DNA of 64,000 bases from Candidatus Lutacidiplasma silvani (GCA_022750295.1 JAKIVZ010000001.1:259651-323650); one strand, 5' to 3'. Numbered from the stretch's first letter, positions 17,501 through 26,719 are shown. Translations and numbers: made by a program. The notes: a model not told the origin generated them from the sequence alone.

Positions 17501-17703
17501 ACATGCCGGCGGGCCCCGAGCGGGTCCTGACCTACAACATGGCCGAGCACATCGCGAATGCGCTCGCCCTGTACGGCTACTGGGGCCAGCAGAACCTCGT
17601 CGTCAGCTACGCGTCGTGGTTGAGCGGGACCATGTTCAACACGAACGTCACCATCGGGGGCGGAAAGTGCCAGACCTGGTACACCATCCCCGCGTCGGCG
17701 TGA
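14578..17703 (+). CDS. Membrane-anchored family-5 (peptide) solute-binding protein with PKD domain, copy 1
   Basis: A 1,041-aa extracellular substrate receptor for an oligopeptide-type ABC transporter. The N-terminus has a short charged leader and one hydrophobic helix (about 23-46) with a class III signal-like R-A/L-S-T junction at residues 18-22 and no lipobox. A PKD-like domain follows (about 80-160, FNFSFGDG at 104-111), then a second Ig-like domain (about 165-275). The SBP_bac_5 domain (about 285-1035) shows LAPGGSTSEDPAIDYETVG, IYQSLITYNG and DYPDPTDYM. Bacterial family-5 proteins are about 500-600 aa, so this one is greatly extended. The ATG at 14578 follows a good SD. It is nearly collinear with the copy at 18852. 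Ligand specificity is not shown; peptides are likely. Confidence 0.88.
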   Translation: MEAKNSLGGPNARWAGTRALSTPTAAVVMIVVIALVASGGYFAFNAVKPTTSTTTTCAPASSYICVNLAAGHDMTLLVPFKAAQAGNPIPFTASFLKGETSTSFNFSFGDGTSLKTSSPTATHVYAEPGTYIASVTATVGGAAHDNYDSLVQIVISPSYASSGSGAAPTVGGSVVSNSSGAPAATTVLSPGGTVTLSGSYTSSPTDPTYLPQPPTITAAGAGVQFNPKDNVSTNSSYSATILYQDPGIYTASFVGKSMAGSSIVTQDYNWTVFVAPTGVHAGLAGGGSTTKSPHPGTLDAYELAPGGSTSEDPAIDYETVGFEPITNIYQSLITYNGSDAGPGYANFVPELAVCVPGSPQCAALFNGNNLSSGPNFTFVLDGSQQFYDPGNGAHWGVYPSDVLFSLARTLGFAAEPAFGANPGWILAQSLLSTGDVAWDGGIHATLNNTPENIFGAFGVNTSACPASAMQAPFHGCVTIDAAANGVNWPYFLELIADKEGGAIVPCGFFSSTSPSSPQDAGIPGWTGTVNIDGGGKMVNAAWDQGDHPCLLPGNATSTSSPAFTTALAQNFSPTSWDNWELAGSGTSVSGQFYGNVQWTMAGSGPYYLANLQIANSYVLKANPDYVQNAYCTWAACEPAPNTYVGTVNVVWEQSQLPGEEAYASGSADFATIPPTDTALMLQLIQEGKISATTFPTISIYFFPFSLSFSIPGAEKYTTNPVTVPADFFTSLGIRNFFVNTYPYQTIENTISTEDGIQYLFNYGGAIPEFMANYYPTNISWPAGDPASNAAQAGSAAWWWAQVNNVSSNWYDPEVAGCSSANPCQVPFMTQTGSPDLDQRLALWAAEVSSLSKGALKMNIIDIDFTDLVLNSLYNGPGQNPMPFYALAWAPDYPDPTDYMVAMYSPDGSYTHADALSEQLEGAPNYGQGPYNASTCQNWQDYGYWSTQASSPTGIPNSCEGTAYAAMSLAIRMAAHMPAGPERVLTYNMAEHIANALALYGYWGQQNLVVSYASWLSGTMFNTNVTIGGGKCQTWYTIPASA

Positions 17704-17780
17704 AGTAGGAGCTGGCGGGCTCCGGACCCCCGGGCAGCGGCTCCCGCCGTCCGCCCGACCTTCCCCCGAGAGCGGGAGGT

Positions 17781-17802
17781 CCCCTTGGCAGCCGCCAAGG
17801 GG
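17781..17802. promoter_or_regulatory. Perfect 9-bp inverted repeat between binding-protein gene and marR
   Basis: CCCCTTGGC, loop AGCC, GCCAAGGGG lies 78 nt after the binding-protein stop and 69 nt before marR. It may be a terminator hairpin, or an operator for the adjacent MarR protein, whose family binds palindromes of this size. A second short palindrome, CGAGC-TT-GCTCG, lies at 17852-17863 just before the marR ATG. Confidence 0.4.
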
Positions 17803-17870
17803 ATGCTCCCAGGACCGGGGGAGGGACCTCCCCGTCCCGGGAGGCGGGGGCCGAGCTTGCTCGAACTACG

Positions 17871-18443
17871 ATGTCGGACGAACCCGTCGAAGGAGCCCGG
17901 ATCATGCCATCGGTCAAGCGTGGCGCCGCCCTGTCCCCCTCGGATGCTGCCCTGGAGTTGCGAGAGGCGTGCGAACGGGTGGTGGTCGCCTCCCTCCGGC
18001 TCGCCCGGATCGAGGCGAACGAGGTGGGGCTCTCTGTCCCGCAGGTGTTCCTCCTGCAGACCCTCGCCGAAACGACCTCCGTCCCGATCGCCCGGCTCGT
18101 GGCCAAGTCCGGGAACGCTCCCGCCACGATCGGGGGAATCCTGGAGGGGCTCGCGACCGCGGGACTCGTCCGCCGGGAGCGTGGGATCGACGACCGGCGC
18201 CAGGTGTGGGTCTCGCTGACGCCGGAGGGGCGCGAGATGGTCGCGCGCCTCGAGGCCCGGCGGGCCCGCGTCTGGCGACCGATCGAGGAGAAGATCCGCC
18301 GGCGGGACGCCGCCGTCGCCGCCCAGGCGCTCGAAGAGGTCGCGTGTGAGTTCTCGGGCGTCAAGCGGTCGGCCGACGAGCCGGCCCGGAACGCGGTCCT
18401 CCGCGTCCACTCCGAGATCGTGACCGAGGGCACGTACAAGTAG
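17871..18443 (+). CDS. MarR-family transcriptional regulator
   Basis: A 190-aa winged-helix DNA-binding protein. The HTH core (about residues 50-110: LSVPQVFLLQTLAE, VAKSGNAPATIGGILEGLATAGLV) and the wing R-x-x-x-x-DDRR-x-V (RGIDDRRQVWVSLT) are typical of MarR dimers that sense small ligands. N-terminal and C-terminal helices would form the dimerisation arm. It sits alone between two nearly equal-sized peptide-binding protein genes, all on the plus strand, so control of one or both is a natural guess. Palindromes at 17781-17802 and 17852-17863 could be autoregulatory sites. No TATA box is obvious before the ATG; readthrough from the upstream gene is possible. Confidence 0.85.
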   Translation: MSDEPVEGARIMPSVKRGAALSPSDAALELREACERVVVASLRLARIEANEVGLSVPQVFLLQTLAETTSVPIARLVAKSGNAPATIGGILEGLATAGLVRRERGIDDRRQVWVSLTPEGREMVARLEARRARVWRPIEEKIRRRDAAVAAQALEEVACEFSGVKRSADEPARNAVLRVHSEIVTEGTYK

Positions 18444-18781
18444 GCCGCGCCCCAAGTCCGCTGCCTCGGACGGTGGCTGGACCGCGGCACTCGGGACGTC
18501 CCGGGCCTGCGACTGGCCGCCGATTCGTCGGAAGGCCGGCGCCCCCCGCCCCGGCCCGGGGCTGCAATTCCCCTACCTCGTCGCCCGCCGACTCTAGGGA
18601 CGTCCGGATGGGCCAATCCCCTCCAAACGGGGGCCACGCCGGGGGATTTTGAGTCGCGCCCGGCGTCCGGCCCCCTCTCGCTGTCGGGAAGTCGACAATT
18701 GCCTCGGGAATCGTCGCCCGGGCGTCGCGAACGGCGAAGCGCCGGGCCCCGTACTTTTCGGAAGCCTCAGCGGTTTCCGGT
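18444..18781. other. Intergenic region without a gene
   Basis: The 408-bp gap between marR and the second binding-protein gene holds no convincing reading frame. It contains a 12-bp perfect palindrome CGGGACGTCCCG at 18492-18503, a possible regulator site. Its last 70 bp form the promoter and leader described separately. Confidence 0.5.
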
Positions 18782-18851
18782 CATATATATATATTAGAGA
18801 CGGGGTTGGCCCGCCGAGTCTCGGCGGAAGCCGAACTTTGGGTGAAAACGA
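18782..18851 (+). promoter_or_regulatory. Promoter and stem-loop leader of solute-binding protein 2
   Basis: A long alternating TATATATATATTA tract (18783-18795) is the clearest TATA box in the window, about 68 nt before the ATG at 18852. A 7-bp stem-loop (CCGCCGA, loop GTC, TCGGCGG) lies at 18811-18827. An SD-like GGGTGA is at 18840-18845. Stem sequence differs from copy 1 but position is the same. Confidence 0.68.
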
Positions 18852-21800
18852 ATGGGAGCGGAGAATTTGTCTCCAGGTCCGAACGGGCGGTGGCACGGGA
18901 ACCGTGCGCTGTCGACGCCGACGGCGGCGGTCGTCATGATTGTCGTGATCGCATTGGTCGCGGCGGGCGGCTACTTCGCGTTCAACGCGGTCAAGCCGAC
19001 GACCTCGACGAACACTACGTGCGAGCCGTCGACGAGCTACATTTGCGTGAACCTGGCGGCGGGGCACGACATGGCCCTGCTCGTCCCCTTCCGCGCGACC
19101 CAGGCGGGGACGACGGTGCCGTTCACAGCCTCGTTCTTGAAGGGAGAGAGTTCGAACAGTTTCAATTTCAGTTTTGGTGACGGAGCCTACCAGCAGACGT
19201 CGGCCCCCTCGACGTCGCACGTCTATGCCGAGCCCGGAACCTACATCGCCTCGGTGACGGCGGTCGTCGACAACGCGGCGCACGACAGCTACCTGTCGCT
19301 CGTCTCGATCGTCGTCTCGCCTTCGTACACCTCGTCCCAGTCGGGCGCGGCCCCAACGGTCGGCGGCTCCGTGGTCTCGAACTCGAGTTCGAGCACCGGC
19401 GCCACGACGGTCATCTCGCCCGGCGGCACGGTCACCCTTTCGGGGTCGTACACGTCAGCCCCGACGAACCCCGCGTTCATTCCCCAGGCTCCGACGATCA
19501 CCTCGGTCGGGAGTGGCGTGCAGTTCAACCCGAAGGACAACGTCTCGTCGAACACCTCGTTCTCGGCATCGATCCTCTACCAGAACCCGGGCGTGTACAC
19601 GGCCTCGTTCGTGGGCAAGGCCACTTCGGGCTCGTCGAGCTCGGTGACCCAGGACTACGTTTGGACCGTCTTCGTCGCCCCCACCGGGGTCCACGCGGCC
19701 CTCTCGGGCACGGCGGGGACCTCGAAGAGCCCGCATGCGGACTCGTTGAACGTCTACGAGCTCGCCCCCGGCGGCTCCACGTCGGAGGACCCGGCGGTCG
19801 ACTACGAGACGGTCGGGTACGAGCCGATCATCAACGTCTACCAGACGCTGATCGCGTACAACAACAGCGACTCCGGGCCCGGCTACCAGAACTTCGTGCC
19901 CCAACTCGCGGCGTGCGTTCCGGGCAGCCCCCAGTGCCAGACGCTGTTCCAGAGCAACCTGACCCAGGGGACGAACTTCACGTTCGTCATCAACGGGGAG
20001 TCCCAGTTCTACGACCCGGCGACGGGGAGCCACTGGGGAGTCTACCCCTCGGACGTGGTCTTCAGCCTCGCGCGGACCTTGGGCTTCGCGACCCAGCCCG
20101 GGTTCGGGTCGAACAACGGCTGGATCATCGCCCAGTCGCTCCTCTCGATGGGCAACTCGAGCTGGGATGGCGGGATCCATGCGTCGCTCAACAACACCCC
20201 GGACGGCGTCTTTGGCGTCATGGGCGTGAACACGAGCGCGTGTCCCGCGGCCGCCATGACCGCGCCGTACCACGGCTGCGTCACGCTGAACGCGGACGCG
20301 AACGGGGTTGCCTGGCCGTACTTCCTGGAACTGATCTCGGACGCGCTCGGCAGCGCGGTCGTCCCGTGCGGCTTCTTCAGCTCCACGGCGGCCCACTCGC
20401 CGCAGGACGCGGGGATCCCCGGCTGGACCGGCACCATCAACATCGACAACAGCGGCAAGATGGTGAATGCGGTCTGGGACCAGGGGGACCACCCGTGCCT
20501 CCTGCCCGGCAACGCGACGAGCACCTCGAGCCCGGCGTTCCAGTACGCGTTGGCGCACAACTTCACGCCGACGACCTGGGACAGCTGGCAGACGATCGGG
20601 TCCGGAACCCAGACCTCGGGCCAATTCTACGGGAACGTGCAGTGGACGATGGCCGGAAGCGGCCCGTACTACATGGCGAACCTGCAGATCGGCTCGAGCT
20701 ATGTCCTGAAGGCGAACCCGGACTACGCGGAGAACCCCCAGTGCACCTGGAACGGCTGCGAGCCGGCGCCCGGGGCCTACGTCCAGACGGTGAGCGTGTT
20801 GTGGGAGCAGAGCCAGCTCCCCGGTGAGGAAGCCTACGCCTCGGGAACCGCCGACCTCGCGTCGATCCCCCCGACCGACGCAGCGTTGCTGCTCCAGTTG
20901 ATCCAGGAGCAGAAGGTCGCGGCCACGACGTTCCCGTCGCTGAGCATCTACTTCTTCCCCTTCACGACGCTGTTCAACATCGCGGGTGCCGAGAAGTACA
21001 CCACGAACCCGATCACGGTTCCGGCGGACTTCTTCTCGAACATCGGGGTGCGGAACTTCTTCGTGAACGCGTATCCGTATCAGACGGCGGAGCAGACGAT
21101 CAGCACCAAGGACGGGATTCAGTACCTGTTCAACTACGGCGGTGCGATCCCGCAGTTCATGGCGAACTACTACCCGACGAACGTCAGCTTCCCGACGGGA
21201 GACCCCGTCACGGACGCCTCGACGGTCGGGTCGGCGGCTTGGTGGTGGAACGAGATCAGCACGCCGGGAACGTCGTACTACGACGCGGAGCTCGCCAGCT
21301 GCACGACGTCGAACCCGTGCCAGTTGCCGATGTTCGGCGAGGCGGGCGCGCCCGACGTGGACCAGCGGTTGGCCCTCTGGGCGAGCGAGGTGTCGTCCCT
21401 GTCCGGCGGCAAGGTGAAGATGAACGTGCTGGACATCGACTTCACCGACCTGGTGCTGAACTCGTTGTACAACGGCCCCGGGCAGAACCCGATGCCGTTC
21501 TACAACCTCGGCTGGGCGCCGGACTACCCGGACCCGACGGACTACATGGTGGCGCTCTACCAGCCCGACGGCTCCTACACCCACGCGGATGCGCTCAGCG
21601 AGCAGTTCGAGGGGGCGCCGAACTACGGCACCGGCCCCCTGAACGCCTCGTCGTGCCACTCGTGGCAGGACCTCGGCTACTGGTCGAACAACGCGACCAC
21701 GCCCGGCGGGATCCCGAACGCGTGCCAGGGTGCGGCCTACGCGGCGATGACGCTCGGCATGAAGATGGCGTCCCACGCCGCGGCGGGGCCCGACCGCGTC

Positions 21801-21977
21801 CTCCTCTACGACATGGTCGAGCACATCGCGAACGCGCTCGCGCTGTACACCTACTGGGGCCAGGAGAACATCGTGTTGACCTACGCCCCGTGGCTGACGG
21901 GCAGCGACTTCAACTCGAACATCGTGATCGGGGGCGGGACGGACCAGACCTGGTACACCGTCCCCTCCACGGCGTGA
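18852..21977 (+). CDS. Membrane-anchored family-5 (peptide) solute-binding protein with PKD domain, copy 2
   Basis: A 1,041-aa paralogue of the protein at 14578, the same length and aligned almost without gaps by eye. It has the N-terminal helix (about 23-46) after an R-A/L-S-T junction, the PKD-like domain with FNFSFGDG, a second Ig-like domain, and the long SBP_bac_5 domain ending in TWYTVPSTA. The two differ mainly in surface positions, so they probably bind related but distinct peptides. A convergent dpp/opp transporter operon begins 220 bp downstream, the likely partner permease. The ATG at 18852 directly follows the SD. A GC hairpin at 22009-22026 may end the transcript. Confidence 0.88.
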   Translation: MGAENLSPGPNGRWHGNRALSTPTAAVVMIVVIALVAAGGYFAFNAVKPTTSTNTTCEPSTSYICVNLAAGHDMALLVPFRATQAGTTVPFTASFLKGESSNSFNFSFGDGAYQQTSAPSTSHVYAEPGTYIASVTAVVDNAAHDSYLSLVSIVVSPSYTSSQSGAAPTVGGSVVSNSSSSTGATTVISPGGTVTLSGSYTSAPTNPAFIPQAPTITSVGSGVQFNPKDNVSSNTSFSASILYQNPGVYTASFVGKATSGSSSSVTQDYVWTVFVAPTGVHAALSGTAGTSKSPHADSLNVYELAPGGSTSEDPAVDYETVGYEPIINVYQTLIAYNNSDSGPGYQNFVPQLAACVPGSPQCQTLFQSNLTQGTNFTFVINGESQFYDPATGSHWGVYPSDVVFSLARTLGFATQPGFGSNNGWIIAQSLLSMGNSSWDGGIHASLNNTPDGVFGVMGVNTSACPAAAMTAPYHGCVTLNADANGVAWPYFLELISDALGSAVVPCGFFSSTAAHSPQDAGIPGWTGTINIDNSGKMVNAVWDQGDHPCLLPGNATSTSSPAFQYALAHNFTPTTWDSWQTIGSGTQTSGQFYGNVQWTMAGSGPYYMANLQIGSSYVLKANPDYAENPQCTWNGCEPAPGAYVQTVSVLWEQSQLPGEEAYASGTADLASIPPTDAALLLQLIQEQKVAATTFPSLSIYFFPFTTLFNIAGAEKYTTNPITVPADFFSNIGVRNFFVNAYPYQTAEQTISTKDGIQYLFNYGGAIPQFMANYYPTNVSFPTGDPVTDASTVGSAAWWWNEISTPGTSYYDAELASCTTSNPCQLPMFGEAGAPDVDQRLALWASEVSSLSGGKVKMNVLDIDFTDLVLNSLYNGPGQNPMPFYNLGWAPDYPDPTDYMVALYQPDGSYTHADALSEQFEGAPNYGTGPLNASSCHSWQDLGYWSNNATTPGGIPNACQGAAYAAMTLGMKMASHAAAGPDRVLLYDMVEHIANALALYTYWGQENIVLTYAPWLTGSDFNSNIVIGGGTDQTWYTVPSTA

Positions 21978-22008
21978 AGTCGGGCGAGGTAGGCGAGCGA
22001 CCGGAAGG

Positions 22009-22026
22009 GGGGCCCCGAAGGGCCCC
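22009..22026. terminator. GC hairpin after solute-binding protein 2
   Basis: GGGGCCC, loop CGAA, GGGCCCC lies about 30 nt after the stop, followed by a pyrimidine-rich stretch. It separates the convergent binding-protein and transporter transcripts. No U-tract follows, so function as a terminator is uncertain. Confidence 0.4.
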
Positions 22027-22197
22027 TCTCAACCCCTTCCCTTCCCGCGAATCCGATTCCTCCGGAGCAAGCGAACCCGAAGCCCGCTCCCCCTCCCCTT
22101 CTCCTGACCGGCGCGGCCCCGAGCTCGAGGAACCGCACCGCGTCCCGGACCGCGCGAAGGACCCGTCCCACGGCGGTGGACGGGACCCGGCGATCGT

Positions 22198-22611
22198 TTA
22201 GAGGAAATCCGTCGGGTCCGGACCGGTCGCCTGCGCGGCGCGGATCCGGTACTGCTCGGGGTACCACGCCTCGGGGGTCCAGCGCCCGACCCGGACCGGC
22301 CGGTACCAGCTCCGGTGGAACGGGGTCGTCCGTTCGTCGGCGACGTCCGGGCGGGTCCAGAGGAGCCGGTAGCCGAGGAACTCGAGGTAGACGGCGACCG
22401 CCAGCCCGACGACGAGGCCGACGACGCTGTGGGCCTCGGCGGCCGCCCCCGCGATGAGGCCGTCGAGGATCAGGTATCCGAGCCCGACCCACGGCTTCAG
22501 GAACGAGAAGAAGAACCAGTCGCGCCAGGGGACCCCGGGGTCGGCGATCGCCGCCTGCTTCTCCTCCTCGGTCGCGGGGGGTCGCCCGAGCGACCGGGCC
22601 GCGGCCGACAT
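22198..22611 (-). CDS. Small membrane protein at the end of the dpp/opp operon
   Basis: A 137-aa protein that I do not recognise. It has an N-terminal soluble stretch, a Trp/Phe-rich amphipathic segment (WRDWFFFSFLKPWVG), about two transmembrane helices (residues about 45-60 and 65-88), and a Trp/Tyr/Arg-rich C-terminal part. It begins 15 nt after the oppF stop on the same strand, so it belongs to the transporter operon. It resembles neither an ABC subunit nor a binding protein. An accessory or assembly role for the transporter is possible but only inferred from position. Confidence 0.65.
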   Translation of the reverse strand: MSAAARSLGRPPATEEEKQAAIADPGVPWRDWFFFSFLKPWVGLGYLILDGLIAGAAAEAHSVVGLVVGLAVAVYLEFLGYRLLWTRPDVADERTTPFHRSWYRPVRVGRWTPEAWYPEQYRIRAAQATGPDPTDFL

Positions 22612-22626
22612 GGCTCCGCCCGAGCG

Positions 22627-23835
22627 CTAGCTCGCCGCCGTGGGCATCGAGACGCCGGGGCCGCCGCCGCTGGCGAGCGGCCCGGTGTCGCCGGCGACCG
22701 AGGCGTCGGCGGAGCCCGACGCGGGGGTCGGGAACAGGTGACAGGCGACCCAGTGGTCGCCGGAGATCCGGATGAGCGGGGGCTCGACCTTCGAGCACAC
22801 CGGCATCACCGCCGGGCACCGCGTGTGGAACCGGCACCCCGGCGGGGGGGCCGCCGGGCTCGGGACGTCGCCTTTCAGGATGATCCGGTCCCGCTTGAGC
22901 TCCGGGTCCGGGATCGGGATCGCGGCGAGGAGCGCCTGGGTGTAGGGGTGCATCGGGCGGTTGAACATGTCCTCGGTCGGCGCCCGCTCGACGACCTTCC
23001 CGAGGTACATCACGACGACCTTCTGGGCCATCGCGCGGACGACGGAGAGGTGGTGGGAGATGAACAGGTAGCTGAGCCGCTGCTCGGTCTGGAGCCGCTT
23101 CAGGATGTTCAGGATCTGCGCCTGGACCGAGACGTCGAGCGCGCTCGTCGGCTCGTCGAGGACGATGAAGTCCGGCCGCAGCGCGAGCGCCCGCGCGATC
23201 CCGATCCGCTGCCGCTGGCCCCCCGAGAACTCGTGGGGGAACCGCCAGAGGTGCTCGGGGTTGAGCCCGACCGACTGGAGGAGCTCGGCGACCCGCTTGT
23301 ACCGCTCGGCCCGCGTCCCCATCCGGTGGATCGCGAGCGGTTCGCTGACAATGTCCCGGATCAGCATCCTTGGGGAGAGGGAGGAGAACGGGTCCTGGAA
23401 GACGATCTGCAACTTCCCGCGGAGGTTGTGGATCTTCTTCGACGACATCCGGTAGAGGGAGTACTGCTTCGCGATCCCGTCGAGCTCGGTGATCGCCGCC
23501 TGGGCCCGGGGGGTCAGATTTCCATCGGTCGAGCCGTCGAGCGGGAGCTGGCCGTAGAGCGCGTCGAGCCGACCGGCGACGTCGGGGGGCGGCCGGTAGT
23601 ACGTCTGCCCGCTCGTCGGGTCGATCAACCGGAGGACGAGTCGGCCGACGGTCGTCTTGCCGCAGCCGGACTCGCCGACGAGGCCGACCGTCTCCGCCTC
23701 GTGGACGTCGAAACTGACGCCGTCGACGGCCCGGACGTCGCCGATGTGGCTCGAGAAGAGCCCTCCGCGGATCGGGAAGTACTTGCGAACGTTGCGGACC
23801 GAAAGCAGGACCGGTCCCGATTGTCCGTTGTCCAT
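22627..23835 (-). CDS. oppF: Oligopeptide/dipeptide ABC transporter ATP-binding protein (OppF type)
   Basis: A 402-aa ATPase that powers peptide import together with OppD, DppB and DppC on the cytosolic face. Walker [10 protein letters not shown] lies near residue 55, the Q-loop FQDPF near 145, the signature LSGGQRQR, Walker [13 protein letters not shown] and the switch His in ISHH follow. The C-terminal peptide-transporter extension [14 protein letters not shown] is present. Walker A and Q-loop are about 90 residues apart instead of roughly 46, because of a Pro-rich and helical insertion (about residues 75-125). The ATG at 23835 is chosen because it starts the conserved [12 protein letters not shown] strand; the frame is open further upstream. 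It follows oppD after 31 nt. Confidence 0.9.
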   Translation of the reverse strand: MDNGQSGPVLLSVRNVRKYFPIRGGLFSSHIGDVRAVDGVSFDVHEAETVGLVGESGCGKTTVGRLVLRLIDPTSGQTYYRPPPDVAGRLDALYGQLPLDGSTDGNLTPRAQAAITELDGIAKQYSLYRMSSKKIHNLRGKLQIVFQDPFSSLSPRMLIRDIVSEPLAIHRMGTRAERYKRVAELLQSVGLNPEHLWRFPHEFSGGQRQRIGIARALALRPDFIVLDEPTSALDVSVQAQILNILKRLQTEQRLSYLFISHHLSVVRAMAQKVVVMYLGKVVERAPTEDMFNRPMHPYTQALLAAIPIPDPELKRDRIILKGDVPSPAAPPPGCRFHTRCPAVMPVCSKVEPPLIRISGDHWVACHLFPTPASGSADASVAGDTGPLASGGGPGVSMPTAAS

Positions 23836-23866
23836 TCTGACGTCGTCTCCCCTGTACCCGACCGCG

Positions 23867-25492
23867 CTATCCCGGGACGACCGGCCCGTTGTACAGGTAG
23901 CAGGCGACCGTGTGGCCCCCACCTTCGACCGTCATCGGAGGACGCTTCTCCCGGCACACCGGCATGGCGTGGGGACACCGCGGATGGAACCGACAGCCCG
24001 ACGGGGGATAAATGAGGTTGGGTACGGAGCCGGGGATCGACTCGAGCTTCTTGTCCGGCTCGTCCATCCGGGGGATCGAGCTCAGCAACCCCTGGGTGTA
24101 CGGGTGGAGCGGCCGCTTGAACAGTTCCCCCACCGGGCCCATCTCGACGACGTTCCCGGCGTACATGACGCACACGCGGTCGGCGACCTCGGCGATGACC
24201 CCCAGGTCGTGGGTGATGAGGAGGATCGCGGTCCCGATCCGGCTCTTCAGGTCCCGCATCAGCTCGAGGATCTGGGCCTGGATCGTGACGTCGAGCGCCG
24301 TCGTCGGCTCGTCGGCGATGAGGAGCTCCGGTTCGGCGGAGAGCGCCATCGCGATCATGACCCGCTGGAGCATCCCGCCCGAAAGCTCGTGGGGGTACCC
24401 CCGGGCGACCTGGACCGGGTTCGCGATCGAGACCCCTTCGAGATGTTGGACGACCTGCCAGAACATCTCGTCGGTGACGGGTCGGCGGGCGTAGCCGCGG
24501 ATCCCCCAAAGGCCGAGGTAGATCGTCGAGAGCTTCAGCCCCAGCCGCTTCGACCGGATGTACCGCCGGTGGTTCCGGTCGAGCTTCCCCGTCCGCATCT
24601 CCTCGAGGAACGACGCCTTCAGCTGGGACTCCAGGCCGAGCAGCCGGCGGCGCTGAACGAGGTAGTTCCGCTGGAGCCCGGAGAGCTCGACCCGGCGGAG
24701 TGCCTTCCGCATCTCCCGGATCTTCGGTTCCGGGTCGCCCGAGGTGCCGCGGAAGAGGTAGTACGCCTGCGTCCCGAACGTGGAGAGCCCGGTCGCCACC
24801 CCGAACGCCTCGGCGGTCGCCCGCATGGCGACCCGGTCGCCCGAGCGGGCGGCGTCCGCGACCGCCTGGAGCGCCGCCTCGACCTCGGGGCCCCGGGTCT
24901 TCGCCTTCAGGAGACCCTCGATGATCGGGATGCCGCGGTGGAGGAACAGCGCCTCGCTGATCTGGTCCGCGATCGAGAAGATCGGGTTCAGGGCCGACAT
25001 CGGCTCCTGGAAGATCATCGAGATCCCCCCGCCCCGGACCGCCGTCATCCGGTCCTGGCCGGCCTTGATCCGCCGGTAGTACCGTGTGACCTTGACCCGG
25101 TTCGTCTTCTTGACCGGTTTGAACTTCGCCTCGCGGTCGACGCCGAAGAGCAGGTTCGCGCCCTTGAACAGGATCTTCCCGTCCATGATCCGCCCGGGCG
25201 GGTCGGCGATCAGCTTGGTGATCGAGAACGCGGTGACCGACTTTCCGCAGCCGGTCTCGCCCACCAGGCCGACCGTCTCGCCCCGGTGGACCTGCAAGGT
25301 GACGCCGTCGAGCGCCTTGACGACCCCGTCGTAGGTGAAGAAGTAGGTCCGAAGGCCGCGGACGTCCAGGATCACCGGGCCCGCGGAGAGGTCGACGTCC
25401 GGGGCCGAACTGGCCCCGGTGTCCGTAGGCCGAGCGGGCGGGTCGGCCGAAAGCGGCATCGAGGGGGCCCGGGCCGCGACCGCCGTCCTCAT
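23867..25492 (-). CDS. oppD: Oligopeptide/dipeptide ABC transporter ATP-binding protein (OppD type) with large helical insertion
   Basis: A 541-aa ATPase partner of OppF. Walker [10 protein letters not shown]-loop [11 protein letters not shown], signature LSGGMLQR, Walker [13 protein letters not shown], switch His (ITHD) and the C-terminal [14 protein letters not shown] motif are all present. Typical OppD is 320-350 aa; the excess is a ~45-residue N-terminal extension plus about 165 extra residues (about 185-350) between the Q-loop region and the signature, predicted helical and rich in Arg/Lys/Leu. That site is the helical subdomain facing the permease. The ATG shares one base with the dppC stop (TGATG), so translation is coupled. 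Confidence 0.9.
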   Translation of the reverse strand: MRTAVAARAPSMPLSADPPARPTDTGASSAPDVDLSAGPVILDVRGLRTYFFTYDGVVKALDGVTLQVHRGETVGLVGETGCGKSVTAFSITKLIADPPGRIMDGKILFKGANLLFGVDREAKFKPVKKTNRVKVTRYYRRIKAGQDRMTAVRGGGISMIFQEPMSALNPIFSIADQISEALFLHRGIPIIEGLLKAKTRGPEVEAALQAVADAARSGDRVAMRATAEAFGVATGLSTFGTQAYYLFRGTSGDPEPKIREMRKALRRVELSGLQRNYLVQRRRLLGLESQLKASFLEEMRTGKLDRNHRRYIRSKRLGLKLSTIYLGLWGIRGYARRPVTDEMFWQVVQHLEGVSIANPVQVARGYPHELSGGMLQRVMIAMALSAEPELLIADEPTTALDVTIQAQILELMRDLKSRIGTAILLITHDLGVIAEVADRVCVMYAGNVVEMGPVGELFKRPLHPYTQGLLSSIPRMDEPDKKLESIPGSVPNLIYPPSGCRFHPRCPHAMPVCREKRPPMTVEGGGHTVACYLYNGPVVPG

Positions 25493-26712
25493 CACCTCCG
25501 CAGCCGCGGGTCGAACGCGTCCCGCAGCCCATCCGACAGGAAGTTGACCGCGATGGCGAACATGAACACGATGAGTCCGGGGAAGAGGAGCTGCCACCAG
25601 GGGAATGCGCACGGCGACCCGGCGGTCGCGATCTGGCAGGCGGTGAGGGCCGACGGGAGGATGGTGATGGCGAGCGCCGACATCGTTCCCCACTCGGGGA
25701 AGTAGACGGTCGGGAAGATCTGGTACCCGAGGAACGTGATCCCGCCGATCAGGAGCGGGATCGCCCCCACATCGAGCGACAACTGGACGAACACCGGGTA
25801 GAGGCTGTTCGGCACGATGTGGTGGAGGATGATCCGGCCGGTCTTCGCGCCGCTCGCTCGCGACGCCTCGACGTACTTCTGTTCGCGGGTCACCAGCACC
25901 TGGCCCCGAACGACGCGCGTGTATCCCGGCCACCAGACGACGATGAACGCCCCGATGAGAATGCCGACCCGACCTTCGAGCGTGGAGAACAAATGGCCGA
26001 TCGCGGCCAACACCACGAGGACGAGGAGCAAGCCGGGGATCGAGAGGAAGATGTCGGTGATCCGCATGATGAACTCATCGACGTACCCTCCGAGATACCC
26101 GGCGAGTGCGCCGAGGGCGAGCCCGATGCCGGCCCCGGCCAGGACGATCGTCACCGAGATGAACAGCGACCATTGGGCCCCGACCAGGAAGCCGTCGTAG
26201 ATCGAGTAGAACAGGTTCCCGTCCGAACTGATCGTGAGCGAGCCGAGAGGTAGGGGACCCCCGGCCAAATGGGCCAGGTTGTCCGTCGGGGGGACGTTCG
26301 CTGGATTGAGCGGGTCGACGGCGTAGCAGTTCGGGGCCGTCGGGGCGGTGTTCGACGCGTACGTGCAAACGACGTTGCACTCCCCGGGGCTCAGCTGCTG
26401 GAAATTGCCGCCGCCTTCCCCGGTGTACGTCCCGCAATAGAGCTGGAGCGAATCCTTCGGCAACGGGTGCGCCGTCGGGACGAATTGGCTGAGCGCGACG
26501 CCGATGAAGAAGATCAGGATCGCGAGCCCGATCAGGGCGAGGGTATTGCGGCTGAGGAAGTACCACGTCCGCTTGAACTGGGCGATCCGGGGGTTCGGTC
26601 GCCGGCCCTTCTTCAGGGCCGTCGCCGGGGTCGCGCCCGGGGTCGGGGGGGCGGTGGGGCCGGGCAACGCCCCCTCGGGAGTTCCCGCCGCCGTGGAGCC
26701 CCCGACCGACAT
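25492..26712 (-). CDS. dppC: Dipeptide/oligopeptide ABC transporter permease (DppC type)
   Basis: A 406-aa inner permease subunit with an N-terminal Pro/Ala-rich cytosolic extension, six predicted transmembrane helices and the EAA coupling motif ([21 protein letters not shown], contacting the ATPases). Between the first and second helices there is an unusually long extracellular loop of about 100 residues with four cysteines (YCG, ECN, VCT, NCY), where most DppC proteins have about 50 residues and none of these cysteines. It starts 7 nt after the dppB stop. Confidence 0.9.
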   Translation of the reverse strand: MSVGGSTAAGTPEGALPGPTAPPTPGATPATALKKGRRPNPRIAQFKRTWYFLSRNTLALIGLAILIFFIGVALSQFVPTAHPLPKDSLQLYCGTYTGEGGGNFQQLSPGECNVVCTYASNTAPTAPNCYAVDPLNPANVPPTDNLAHLAGGPLPLGSLTISSDGNLFYSIYDGFLVGAQWSLFISVTIVLAGAGIGLALGALAGYLGGYVDEFIMRITDIFLSIPGLLLVLVVLAAIGHLFSTLEGRVGILIGAFIVVWWPGYTRVVRGQVLVTREQKYVEASRASGAKTGRIILHHIVPNSLYPVFVQLSLDVGAIPLLIGGITFLGYQIFPTVYFPEWGTMSALAITILPSALTACQIATAGSPCAFPWWQLLFPGLIVFMFAIAVNFLSDGLRDAFDPRLRR

Positions 26713-26719
26713 GCGAGGT

